From positions 1 to 14,571 of the forward strand of contig JAJYXH010000096.1 of NCBI GenBank assembly GCA_021791075.1: 14,571 bases of DNA. The letters run 5' to 3'. The notes under the pieces are model-generated. The model saw only the letters and a list, made by a program, of their open reading frames with translations. It was not told the DNA's origin and did not search any database. Shown piece by piece: positions 1-7,038 of this stretch; the first letter of the stretch is position 1; each line of letters opens with the position of its first letter. The position numbers and the translations under genes are program-made. The DNA comes from Microcaldota archaeon (GTDB taxonomy: Archaea > Micrarchaeota > Micrarchaeia > Micrarchaeales > CABMGC01).

Positions 1-500
1 GCTTCCTGCTGGAAGGTGGTGTCGAGGGTACTCTTCACGAAGTCCTCGGTGCTCATGCTCGCCGCGTACTCCTTGAGAAATGCGGACATCACCCCCCTTA
101 TTGCCGTCTTCTTAGGGGTCGCGATCTTGCTGCTCGTCATGATCAGGAGCTTCAGCACGAACGGCTTTCCGCTCTTGTCCTTGAGGTTGTCAACGGTATA
201 TATGGCGCTCTGCCCGCGCTTTACAAGCGAGTGTATGAAGCTGTACGTCTGCTCTATCGAAGAGATGGTCGTGTGCGCGGCGTCGCCGTTCGCGTCGCTT
301 ATCTTCATTGCGACGGTTATGAATGAGTGCTGAGGGTTGTGCGTTACCCAGGACATGTTCACCTTTATGACCCTGCCGATCATGGCCTTCTCGTCGGCCC
401 CGGGGATCTCGCCGATGACCGAATCGCCGAATATGGCCGGGGCGTAGATGTTGAACCATCTCTTCGCCTTCCACTTCTCGACAGATTTTTGTACAGCCAT
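1..500 (-). CDS. rps3ae: 30S ribosomal protein eS1 (S3Ae), C-terminus cut by window edge
   Basis: Small-subunit ribosomal protein eS1 (S3Ae), a component of the 30S platform in archaea and eukaryotes. Reading the minus strand from the ATG at 500 gives 166 residues open to the window edge, beginning MAVQKSVEKWKAKRWFNIYAP and followed by FGDSVIGEI. The KWKAKxW..xAPxxFG..xIGE signature near the N-terminus is that of the archaeal S3Ae family. Archaeal members are about 200 residues, so roughly 30-40 C-terminal residues lie beyond base 1. The start lies four bases after the uS15 stop, so the two form one transcription unit, a pairing common in archaea. No strong Shine-Dalgarno is visible before it, and translational coupling to uS15 is likely. 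Family call is confident. Confidence 0.92.
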   Translation of the reverse strand, partial: MAVQKSVEKWKAKRWFNIYAPAIFGDSVIGEIPGADEKAMIGRVIKVNMSWVTHNPQHSFITVAMKISDANGDAAHTTISSIEQTYSFIHSLVKRGQSAIYTVDNLKDKSGKPFVLKLLIMTSSKIATPKKTAIRGVMSAFLKEYAASMSTEDFVKSTLDTTFQQE

Positions 501-504
501 CTAT

Positions 505-969
505 TCAACTCTTTATAAGCAGCGCGACCTTCTCGGGATCGTACTTCCAGTCAGCAGGAATGGTTCCTTTCTTCTTGTAGTATCCGGAAAGCCTCCAGAT
601 CTTCGACTCGACCCTGTTGAGGCTCATCTTGTTGTGAACGTCGTTGTGGTTCTTGGCAAGATGCCTTCTTATTATAATCGCCCTCTTAAGCAGGTCCATC
701 ATGTCCTGCGGGTAGAGGGGCGTGTAGCCCTTCTCCTTGAGTATGACGTTGAGCCTCTTGCCGTAGAGCTGCTTGATGTAAGGCAGGCCGTGCTTCTCCT
801 TGAGCTTCTGGCCGATGAGTGCCTGGTGGGTCCCCTGCTTGGCGTAGCCCACTATTGCCTCCTCGATCTCCTCCTTGGTTCCCGTGAACCCCTCCGGAGC
901 CGTGCCGATCTCGACGTCGGGCTTCCTCGACTTCGACTTTCCGTGGCGTCCGGTGTGCATCCTTGCCAT
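505..969 (-). CDS. rps15: 30S ribosomal protein uS15, archaeal type
   Basis: Small-subunit protein uS15, which binds the central domain of 16S rRNA during platform assembly. The protein is 154 residues from the ATG at 969, starting MARMHTGRHGKSKSRKP. A GTG three codons upstream (978) is possible, but MARMH is the conserved archaeal N-terminus. Residues about 1-70 form the archaeal/eukaryotic N-terminal extension. The S15 core follows, with the LRKHL-like segment (here IRRHLAKNHNDVHNK), the ESKIWRLSGYYKKKG rRNA-binding stretch and the DWKYDPEKV tail. Length matches the archaeal family (about 150). It is the first gene of an uS15-eS1 unit, preceded by a 127-base intergenic gap with a good TATA box. 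High confidence. Confidence 0.95.
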   Translation of the reverse strand: MARMHTGRHGKSKSRKPDVEIGTAPEGFTGTKEEIEEAIVGYAKQGTHQALIGQKLKEKHGLPYIKQLYGKRLNVILKEKGYTPLYPQDMMDLLKRAIIIRRHLAKNHNDVHNKMSLNRVESKIWRLSGYYKKKGTIPADWKYDPEKVALLIKS

Positions 970-1049
970 TATGACCACTAATGATTAAACACTAACAAAA
1001 TGAGCAGTAAAAGAAATCTCTTAATGCCCGCAAGATAATAATGACACAA

Positions 1050-1066
1050 GCATATTTATAAGCGTT
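1050..1066 (-). promoter_or_regulatory. TATA box, putative promoter of the uS15-eS1 unit
   Basis: Read on the minus strand this stretch is CGCTTATAAATATGC, a near-ideal archaeal TATA box, in the only intergenic gap between valS (stop at 1097) and uS15 (start at 969). A start site about 25 bases downstream would fall near 1032 and give a leader of about 60 bases, long for an archaeal mRNA. No Shine-Dalgarno is obvious, so the exact start site is uncertain. The core is almost symmetrical and could also be read on the plus strand, but no gene follows there. Confidence 0.55.
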
Positions 1067-1096
1067 ATTCTTTTGCCGAGGAGAGCATGGACTTGG

Positions 1097-3448
1097 TCAT
1101 CTTACTATCCTGACCCTGATCCCGGTTTCTGGCACCTCAGTATCGCCTTCCCCGATCGTTACCTTCTTTATGTTGAGCGCGCCCATGAGGTCCTTCTCGC
1201 CCTCATCCAGCTTCCTGCTCATAACAAGCTCGTTGACCTCGGCGTTAAGCGCCAGCTTCTGCTCGTGCTTGAGCTGCCTTACCCCGGCGATGAGCTTCTG
1301 GGCCGCATCCCCCCTCTTGATAGCCTCCTCGTCCAGCTTGCTTGGCTGGAAGACAGGCCACGCGGAGTTGTGTATCGACCTTGTCTCGCGTTTCTCGTAG
1401 AGGCTCTGGTAGATCTCATCGGTTATGTAGGGAGTGAACGGGGCGAAGAGCTTGAGCATGATCTCGAAGACCTCGCGCAGGGTCGAGACAGCGGTCTTGT
1501 CGTTTCCGTATATCCTGTACTTTATGAACTCCAGGTAGTTGTCGCAGAAGAACCAGAAGAACTCTTCGGCGACCCTCTTCGCGCCGGCATAGTCGAACTC
1601 CTCGAATCTGGAGGTGCACTCCTTTACGATGAGCATCGCCTTTGACAGTATCCACCTGTCCATCAGGTTCTCGCTGCCTTCCTCGCCGTCCGTCTTGAAC
1701 TTCTCTATGAATCTCGCTACGTTCCACATCTTGTTGACGAACCTCGCCCCCGTCATGACGTCCTTCTCCTGGAAAGATGCATCCTCGCCGAGCCTTGACA
1801 GGCTTGCCCAGTATCTGAGCGGGTCTGCCCCGTACTTCTCGATGATCGGACCGGGCTCTATCACGTTCCCCGCGGACTTGTGCATCGGCTTTCCCTTGGA
1901 GTCGAGGCCGTGGCCCGATATCAGTACGTCGCTCCATGGCAGCTCCTTTGTGTGCAGATAGCACTTGACAACCGTGGTGAACAGCCAGAATGAGATTATG
2001 TCGTGCGACTGCGGTCTCAGTGCCATTGGATAGACCCTCTTCGTGTACTTCTCGTCCCTCTTCCACCGTGCGTTTATCAGCGGCGTGAGAGATGATGTTG
2101 CCCAGGTATCGAGGACGTCGGTCTCAGGGATGAACTCGTGAGACTCGCACTTCTCGCACGCGCCTCTAGGATTGTCCGTGTACGGATTGACAGGCAGATC
2201 CTTCTCCTCTGCGAACTTTGGCTCGCCGCACTTCTTGCAGTACCAGACGGGGAAGGGCACGCCGTAGAACCTCTGCCTCGAGATGGCCCAATCCCACTGA
2301 AGTCCCCTGACCCAGTTCTCGTATCTGACAAGCATGTAGTCCGGATGCCACTTGAGCATCTTGCCCAGCTCGAGGAGCTCGCCCTTCATGTCAAGGTACT
2401 TTATGTACCACTGCAACTTGACCAGGAACTCTATCTCTGTATTGCAGCGCTCGTGCACATTGACATTGTGCTCTATCTCCTGCTCCCCTAGGATGTAGCC
2501 CTTACCCTTGAGGTCGTTGATTATCTTCTCCCTAGCCTCCTTTATTCCGAGCCCCTTGAAGTACTCGTGCATCATCTTCCCGTTCTCGCTTATGATTATC
2601 TTGAGCGGCAGGTTGTAGGCTTTGTACCACTCTATGTCCGTAAGGTCTCCGAAGGTGCAACACATGACCACCCCGGTCCCCTTCTCCGGATCGACTCTCT
2701 CGTCCCCGATTATCTCTACCTCCTGCCCGAAGATCGGCACCTTGACCTTCCTTCCGATGAGCTTGGCGTTCTTCTTATCGGAAGCGTTGACAAATATGGC
2801 AACGCATGCCGGAAGCATCTCCGGCCTCGTTGTCGCAATCGTGATCTCATCGTCAAACTTTATCTTTACGAACTTCGACTTGAGGAGCATGTCCTTCAGC
2901 TCCATCTGCGATAGGGCCGTGCCCTCCTTGGGGCACCAGATCGTAGGAGTCTCCTTTCTGTAGACCCGCTCCATCTTGTTTAGCTCTAGGAATGAGAGTT
3001 GCGAGATTCTTCGCGACTCGTTGCCCATGGTAGTGTAAAGCAGGGACCAGTCCGCTGATATGCCTACGCTTCTCCAGACACCCTTGTACTTCTCCTCGTA
3101 CTCCTTTGTCGCCTTATCCACCATGACGATGAACTTCTCCCTTCCGGCATACTCCGCGGTGGTGTTGTTGAGCTTCTCCACCAGTATCTCCGTGGGTATG
3201 CCATTGTTGTCGAAGCCGAACGGGTAGAAGACATTGTAGCCGCGCATGCGCTTGTACCTGGCTATGAAGTCTGCCTGGGAGTATGAGAAGACGTGTCCCA
3301 GGTGTATAAACCCTGACACGGTGGGCGGAGGCGTATCTATCGAGTAGACCTCCTTCTTTGAGTGCTCGTCGAACTTGTATATCTTCTCCTTCTCCCAGAG
3401 GTCGGAGAGCCTCTGCTCTACTTCCTTAAAGTTGAACTTATCCTGCAT
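1097..3448 (-). CDS. valS: Valyl-tRNA synthetase
   Basis: Class Ia aminoacyl-tRNA synthetase that charges tRNA-Val in the cytosol. In order: the HIGH motif as HLGH (49-52) in the Rossmann fold; WCPKEGTALSQ (171-181); the CP1 editing domain with ATTRPE (205-210), GTGVV and CTFGDLTDIEWY (264-275), typical of ValS; WDWAISRQRFYGVPFPVW (385-402); a putative zinc knuckle with Cys404/407 and Cys431/434; the KMSKS region as KPMHKSAGN (520-528); then a helical anticodon-binding domain. At 783 residues it is about 90-100 shorter than usual archaeal ValS, mostly at the C-terminus, with no coiled-coil tail. The KMSKS loop is unusual: Pro-Met-His-Lys-Ser keeps the second Lys-Ser. The ATG at 3448 lies about 25 bases from a TATA element shared with the divergent reductase gene. 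Confidence 0.93.
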   Translation of the reverse strand: MQDKFNFKEVEQRLSDLWEKEKIYKFDEHSKKEVYSIDTPPPTVSGFIHLGHVFSYSQADFIARYKRMRGYNVFYPFGFDNNGIPTEILVEKLNNTTAEYAGREKFIVMVDKATKEYEEKYKGVWRSVGISADWSLLYTTMGNESRRISQLSFLELNKMERVYRKETPTIWCPKEGTALSQMELKDMLLKSKFVKIKFDDEITIATTRPEMLPACVAIFVNASDKKNAKLIGRKVKVPIFGQEVEIIGDERVDPEKGTGVVMCCTFGDLTDIEWYKAYNLPLKIIISENGKMMHEYFKGLGIKEAREKIINDLKGKGYILGEQEIEHNVNVHERCNTEIEFLVKLQWYIKYLDMKGELLELGKMLKWHPDYMLVRYENWVRGLQWDWAISRQRFYGVPFPVWYCKKCGEPKFAEEKDLPVNPYTDNPRGACEKCESHEFIPETDVLDTWATSSLTPLINARWKRDEKYTKRVYPMALRPQSHDIISFWLFTTVVKCYLHTKELPWSDVLISGHGLDSKGKPMHKSAGNVIEPGPIIEKYGADPLRYWASLSRLGEDASFQEKDVMTGARFVNKMWNVARFIEKFKTDGEEGSENLMDRWILSKAMLIVKECTSRFEEFDYAGAKRVAEEFFWFFCDNYLEFIKYRIYGNDKTAVSTLREVFEIMLKLFAPFTPYITDEIYQSLYEKRETRSIHNSAWPVFQPSKLDEEAIKRGDAAQKLIAGVRQLKHEQKLALNAEVNELVMSRKLDEGEKDLMGALNIKKVTIGEGDTEVPETGIRVRIVR

Positions 3449-3465
3449 GATTCCTATTCGTCAGC

Positions 3466-3484
3466 AAACAATATAAAGATATCA
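3466..3484. promoter_or_regulatory. Shared divergent TATA element between valS and aldo/keto reductase
   Basis: The 52-base gap holds a single AT-rich core, AATATAAAGATAT (3470-3482). On the plus strand TATAAAGA is centred about 25 bases before the reductase ATG at 3501. On the minus strand the same bases read ATATCTTTATATT, centred about 25 bases before the valS ATG at 3448. That spacing suits leaderless transcripts in both directions, and neither gene has a Shine-Dalgarno. Direction and use are inferred from spacing alone. Confidence 0.6.
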
Positions 3485-3500
3485 AGGCCGTAATCTTATC

Positions 3501-4415
3501 ATGAAGATGATAGAGCTCGGAGACAGTGGGGAGAAAATACCGGTGCTTGGCCTTGGGACGTGGAAGCTCGGCGCGGACCCGGAGGGGAATATAGAGGCAC
3601 TCAGGCTTGGCATCAGGCTCGGCATGAGGCTGGTCGACACGGCCGAGATGTACGCGAATGAGGAGATAGTAGGCAGGGCCATAGAGGGACAGGAGATATT
3701 CCTGTGCACAAAGGTATCGCCTGATCATTTCCGCTATGATGACGTGATAAAGGCCTGCGATAGGAGCCTGAGAAAGCTAGGAAGGAAGCAGATAGACCTA
3801 TACCAGCTCCACTGGCCCAACACGAGCGTGCCTATATCCGAGACGATGAGGGCGATGGAGAGGCTGGTCGACGATGGAAAGATACGCTACATAGGGGTTA
3901 GCAACTTCTCGATAGACGAGGCGATCGAGGCGCAGGAGGCGATGAAGAGGTACAAGATCGTCTCTAACCAGGTCGAGTACAACATACTTTCCAGAAGCAT
4001 AGAGGACGGGCTTGCCGATTTCTGCAAGTACGAGAAGATGACGGCCATAGCCTACAGCCCGCTTGCACGAGGGGTGCTCTTTGACCAGAAGCACAGGGCC
4101 CTTGCGCGGTTGCTGGAAGAGATAGGCAGGGCGCATGGGAAGAGCCCCGGACAGGTAGCGCTTAATTGGATCCTATCCAGAGGCAACGTGGTCGCAATAC
4201 CGAAAGCCGCGTCTGCGGAACACGTTAGGGAGAATGCCGGAGCAGCGGACTTTGAGCTGAGCGCCAAGGAACTTGGGGAGATAGGAGACTTCCTCAAGAC
4301 GCATCCGCAGGAGAAGCCGCTCTCATCGCGGCTCACACCTGCCGTCAAGAAGAGTTCCACAATATGGGCGAAGCTGATGAGGTACAGGGAGGGTCTGCGG
4401 AATAGAAGAGGCTAG
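3501..4415 (+). CDS. Aldo/keto reductase family oxidoreductase
   Basis: NAD(P)H-dependent oxidoreductase of the aldo/keto reductase superfamily, a cytosolic TIM barrel; the substrate cannot be read from sequence. The catalytic tetrad is complete: Asp46 and Tyr51 (VDTAEMYANE), Lys71 (LCTKV) and His104 (YQLHWPN). Other family marks are the N-terminal VLGLGTWKLG, the IRYIGVSNFS strand (about 131-140), SNQVEYN, AYSPLARGVL, and the cofactor phosphate-binding IPKAASAEHVREN near residue 235. Length 304 is slightly above the usual 270-290 because of a basic C-terminal tail. ATG 3501 gives the expected N-terminal hairpin (a second ATG is at 3507) and fits a leaderless mRNA from the TATA core about 25 bases upstream. 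It runs divergently from valS and ends 54 bases before the channel gene. Confidence 0.92.
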   Translation: MKMIELGDSGEKIPVLGLGTWKLGADPEGNIEALRLGIRLGMRLVDTAEMYANEEIVGRAIEGQEIFLCTKVSPDHFRYDDVIKACDRSLRKLGRKQIDLYQLHWPNTSVPISETMRAMERLVDDGKIRYIGVSNFSIDEAIEAQEAMKRYKIVSNQVEYNILSRSIEDGLADFCKYEKMTAIAYSPLARGVLFDQKHRALARLLEEIGRAHGKSPGQVALNWILSRGNVVAIPKAASAEHVRENAGAADFELSAKELGEIGDFLKTHPQEKPLSSRLTPAVKKSSTIWAKLMRYREGLRNRRG

Positions 4416-4420
4416 TCGAT

Positions 4421-4460
4421 AACTTTAAATGTTAGATCGGACACAGATAAACGGGAGAGG
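4421..4460 (+). promoter_or_regulatory. TATA box and Shine-Dalgarno of the potassium channel gene
   Basis: CTTTAAAT (4423-4430), just after the reductase stop, resembles an archaeal TATA box. A start site about 25 bases on would be near 4452. The short leader would then carry GGGAGAGG (4453-4460), a good Shine-Dalgarno nine bases before the ATG at 4470. The channel gene thus appears to have its own promoter, with a leader of about 18 bases, unlike the leaderless-looking genes upstream. Confidence 0.5.
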
Positions 4461-4469
4461 GATATCTTC

Positions 4470-5243
4470 ATGCGTCCGCTATCGACTAAGATACTGGTTT
4501 ACAGTGTTGCCATTATATTAGTCTTTATCTACGGCATCGCCGGAACTTATGTCTTGGGAGGGGAAGGCCAGTTCAACGGACTCACCCCGCATGGAGATAA
4601 TCTCATTAATGCTACTTACTTCACCGTAGTCACGCTCTCAACCGTGGGCTACGGCGACATAACTCCAAAGACAAGTGTTGCAAAGATCTTCGTTATCATA
4701 CTCGTACTTGCCGGCGTAAGCATCTTTCTTAGCGCAGTGGCAGTGGTCGGAGGCGAATTTATGAATAGTAGAATTGAGGGTTTTTACGGGCGCGTATCGG
4801 CATTTGACAGGAGACTGTTTGACAGGCACATAGTGCTGATAGGCACGAACAGTACGAATCTGTATCTCGCAGATATGCTTAAGGAACGGGGTGAACGGTT
4901 CATAGTGGTCACATCTGACAAGGGCAAGTCGGAGCAGCTCAGGAGCAGCGGCATACACGTCTACATGGCCGATGCAACTTCTGAATCCGACATGCAGAAA
5001 TTCAGGCTTGACAGGGCCAAGAGCATAGTGATAGATTCCAAGGACAGCTCAAAGGCGATATACATACTTCTTGTGGCAAAGAGCCTGGCTAAGGACGCAA
5101 AGATAGTAGCTCTGGCTCCAACAGGTGAGGCGGAGAGGCACATCAAGAGCCTACACTCGGCTACAAACGTAATAAACCCTGCCAACATAGCCGCCAAGGC
5201 GATAAGCAATGCGATCTTCGGAAACGAGAAGATGGAGAAGTAG
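4470..5243 (+). CDS. MthK-like two-TM potassium channel with cytosolic RCK (TrkA-N) domain
   Basis: Membrane potassium channel subunit of the 2TM-RCK type. TM1 is about residues 8-29, then a pore helix (46-57), the selectivity filter TVGYGD (58-63), TM2 (71-95) and a cytosolic RCK/TrkA-N Rossmann domain (about 120-248) beginning HIVLIGTNSTN. Tetramers with RCK gating rings are expected from the family. The glycine loop is GTNSTN, not canonical GxGxxG, as I recall also for MthK. The protein stops at 257, so the C-terminal RCK subdomain (TrkA-C) present in full-length MthK is missing. By eye the acidic residues that bind calcium in MthK are not kept, so the gating ligand is unknown. Met98 just after TM2 has a strong Shine-Dalgarno and could start a separate soluble RCK product. 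The start at 4470 is supported by GGGAGAGG upstream. Confidence 0.9.
   Translation: MRPLSTKILVYSVAIILVFIYGIAGTYVLGGEGQFNGLTPHGDNLINATYFTVVTLSTVGYGDITPKTSVAKIFVIILVLAGVSIFLSAVAVVGGEFMNSRIEGFYGRVSAFDRRLFDRHIVLIGTNSTNLYLADMLKERGERFIVVTSDKGKSEQLRSSGIHVYMADATSESDMQKFRLDRAKSIVIDSKDSSKAIYILLVAKSLAKDAKIVALAPTGEAERHIKSLHSATNVINPANIAAKAISNAIFGNEKMEK
4749..4763 (+). promoter_or_regulatory. Internal ribosome-binding site and ATG inside the channel gene
   Basis: GGAGG (4749-4753) lies seven bases before an in-frame ATG at 4761, codon 98, immediately after TM2. Initiation here would make a 160-residue soluble RCK protein. MthK is known to produce its free RCK subunits from an internal Met at the equivalent place (Met107). 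The GGAGG also encodes Gly-Gly, so it could be coincidence. Confidence 0.5.
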
Positions 5244-5273
5244 CTGCCATTCTCTAAAATATCCCGTGCTTAG

Positions 5274-6344
5274 ATGCGGACCAAGATCCTAAAGATAGAC
5301 TCGAGAAAGCCAGATAAGAAGAAAATACGGATAGCTGCAGCATCGATACGCAGAGGTGGTCTAGTTATATTTCCCACCGAGACAGTATATGGCATAGGCG
5401 GAGACGCCTTCAACAGGAAGGCTGTGAGGAGTATCTACAGGGTAAAGGGAAGGCCCTCCGGCAATCCCCTCATGGTCCACGTATCTGGGATGGAAATGGC
5501 TTTGGGTATCGGGGCATTTCCTAAGAGGTACCTTAAGATCATAGATTCATTGTGGCCTGGTCCGATTGCTTTCGTTGTGCCAGCAAGGAGAGGAGTACCG
5601 AAAGAGGTCGTCTCGGGACTTGGCACAGTTGCAATAAGGATGCCCGACCACAAGGTTGCGCTTGAACTCATAAGGGAGAGCAGGACTCCGATAGCGGCTC
5701 CAAGCGCAAATCCTTCAAAGATGCCGTCTTCGACAAAGGCAAGCCACGCGACAGGATACTTTGACGGGAAGGTCGATGTGATAATAGACTCTGGATCCAG
5801 CAGGAAGGGAATAGAGTCGACGATCCTTGACTTGAAGACTTTTACAGTCCTTAGGCCCGGTGCATTTCCGGCAGAGAAGATCGCAGAGGCATTCGGCAGG
5901 AAACCGAAGATAACAAAGGCTGCGAGAGGCCTTGCCACGTCAAAGGTTGCAAGTGCGCCTGGCATGAGGTACAGGCATTACTCGCCAAAGACTCCTCTCT
6001 TCCTTTATACCGGACGGCCTTCGGCGATCAGAAAGACTGTCAGCGGCATGGACAATTATGCGTTCATTGGATCACGGGAGTCGTGCAGGGCCTTGGGGAG
6101 ATGGGGCGTAACGGTCCTTGACCTTGGCAGCCGAAAGAGTATTGAGAAGGTGGCAAGCAGTCTCTTTGACAGCCTGATAAAGGTCGATGGGTTTGAGGTT
6201 GACTTTGCGATAGTGGAGTCGTTTCCTGAGGGGGGCATTGGCATGGGGATCATGAACAGGTTGAGGAAGGCAGCAAACCATCGCTACTTCTCGACAAGAG
6301 GGCAACTAAAAGCATTAATAAGCAAATACGCCAAAGATGATTGA
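5274..6344 (+). CDS. sua5: Threonylcarbamoyl-AMP synthase, Sua5 (YrdC plus Sua5 domains)
   Basis: Makes L-threonylcarbamoyl-AMP from threonine, bicarbonate and ATP, the first step of t6A37 modification in tRNAs that read ANN codons; the KEOPS complex then transfers the group. The YrdC domain (about 10-205) shows FPTETVYGIG (33-42), KGRPSGNPLMVH (58-69), LWPGP, TVAIRMPDH, APSANPS (142-148) and GIESTI (179-184). The linker SAPGMRYRHYSP (227-238) is the Sua5 signature, and the C-terminal Sua5 domain carries EGGIGMGIMNRLRKAA. At 356 residues it is the full two-domain Sua5, not the short TsaC form. ATG 5274 is 30 bases after the channel stop. An AT-rich TCTAAAATAT sits only about 17 bases upstream, too close for a standard TATA box, so co-transcription with the channel gene is possible. 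Confidence 0.94.
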   Translation: MRTKILKIDSRKPDKKKIRIAAASIRRGGLVIFPTETVYGIGGDAFNRKAVRSIYRVKGRPSGNPLMVHVSGMEMALGIGAFPKRYLKIIDSLWPGPIAFVVPARRGVPKEVVSGLGTVAIRMPDHKVALELIRESRTPIAAPSANPSKMPSSTKASHATGYFDGKVDVIIDSGSSRKGIESTILDLKTFTVLRPGAFPAEKIAEAFGRKPKITKAARGLATSKVASAPGMRYRHYSPKTPLFLYTGRPSAIRKTVSGMDNYAFIGSRESCRALGRWGVTVLDLGSRKSIEKVASSLFDSLIKVDGFEVDFAIVESFPEGGIGMGIMNRLRKAANHRYFSTRGQLKALISKYAKDD

Positions 6345-6349
6345 GACTT

Positions 6350-6868
6350 ATGAGGATAAGGCCGGTACAGAAGAGGGATTTTCCCCAGATATTCGATATC
6401 TACATGCAGGGATATGCAGAAGCCGCAAAGGACAGGAATTTCGGCGACGTGAACCGGCTGAAGAAGCCTGATAGGAAGGTTATGAAACCATGGGCCAAGA
6501 AACTCGCTTCAGAGATAAAATCGGGAGACCTGATCTACATAGTTGCCGAGGACAGGAAGAGGGTGGTCGGATTCTGCTATGTGAAGAAGCTTGATACCCC
6601 GGATTCGGAGACATCGCATGTTGCAAACCTGGGCATACGGGTAGTGAGGGATATGAGAGGAAGTGGCATAGGCACCGCGCTAATCAAGGAAATAATAAAG
6701 AGGTCAAGGGGGAAGTTTGAGATACTCGACCTCTCGGTGATGGCAATCAACAGGGACGCTGAAAGGCTCTATAGAAAATTTGGTTTTGTTAGGTGGGGAA
6801 CGGCATCGGGCTATGTCAAGAGAAAGGGAAGATACATCGACCAGGACCACATGTCCCTCAGATTATAG
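6350..6868 (+). CDS. GNAT family N-acetyltransferase
   Basis: GCN5-related acetyltransferase of 172 residues, transferring acetyl from acetyl-CoA to an unidentified amine. The acetyl-CoA pyrophosphate-binding motif is clear as VVRDMRGSGIGTALIKE, with the R/Q-x-x-G-x-G/A core at Arg103-Gly108. Strand four is VANLGIRV, and the AINRDAERLYRKFGFVRWG segment (132-150) is the usual motif B region found in RimI-like enzymes. I cannot say whether it acts on protein N-termini or a small molecule. A TTG at 6341 would overlap the Sua5 stop, but the ATG at 6350, five bases after that stop, gives the natural start MRIRPVQKRD. Its proximity to sua5 suggests a shared mRNA. It ends one base before the stop of a convergent small hydrophobic reading frame. 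Confidence 0.88.
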   Translation: MRIRPVQKRDFPQIFDIYMQGYAEAAKDRNFGDVNRLKKPDRKVMKPWAKKLASEIKSGDLIYIVAEDRKRVVGFCYVKKLDTPDSETSHVANLGIRVVRDMRGSGIGTALIKEIIKRSRGKFEILDLSVMAINRDAERLYRKFGFVRWGTASGYVKRKGRYIDQDHMSLRL

Positions 6869-6869
6869 G

Positions 6870-6977
6870 TTATTTGGAAGGCCGTACTTTGTGCAACTGG
6901 GACATCTCCCAGAAACCGCGCAATAGGTTTCCTATCCCTATAACTCCCACAACGATAAGCACCAGGACAATTGCCAC
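6870..6977 (-). CDS. Possible small single-span membrane peptide (unrecognised)
   Basis: Minus-strand frame between the convergent GNAT and DUF35 genes. From a GTG at 6977 it encodes about 35 residues: a very hydrophobic stretch, IVLVLIVVGVIGIGNLL, then a basic tail ending FWEMSQLHKVRPSK. The open frame reaches 7004, where an in-frame TAA stops it, and no ATG exists. An AAGGAG lies at 7015-7020 but points to no standard start in this frame. It could be a minor gene, a decayed remnant, or chance. I do not recognise a family. Low confidence. Confidence 0.25.
   Translation of the reverse strand: MAIVLVLIVVGVIGIGNLLRGFWEMSQLHKVRPSK
6897..6912. repeat. Short perfect hairpin CTGGGA-CATC-TCCCAG
   Basis: A six-base-pair inverted repeat with a four-base loop, 29 bases after the GNAT stop and 127 bases beyond the DUF35 stop on the other strand. 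It could help end transcription between the convergent genes, but no T-run follows on either strand, so this is weak. It also falls inside the small hydrophobic frame. The rest of the 170-base gap shows nothing recognisable. Confidence 0.3.
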
Positions 6978-7038
6978 GCCTATAGAGTCTAGCAGGAAGA
7001 CCGATTACGTGAAGCTCCTTATGATCGGGTAGGACCGG

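Noticed and set aside
448..981. Plus-strand frame of 177 codons opposite uS15
   Set aside because: Antisense to a confidently identified ribosomal protein, with leucine/valine-rich composition typical of shadow frames.
1073..1645. Plus-strand frame of 190 codons near the end of valS, following a TATA-like sequence
   Set aside because: Antisense to the valS anticodon-binding domain; the TATA-like element is better explained as the uS15 promoter on the other strand.
6793..7032. Plus-strand frame of 79 codons overlapping the end of the GNAT gene
   Set aside because: It starts inside GNAT in another frame, has no ribosome-binding site of note and resembles no family.
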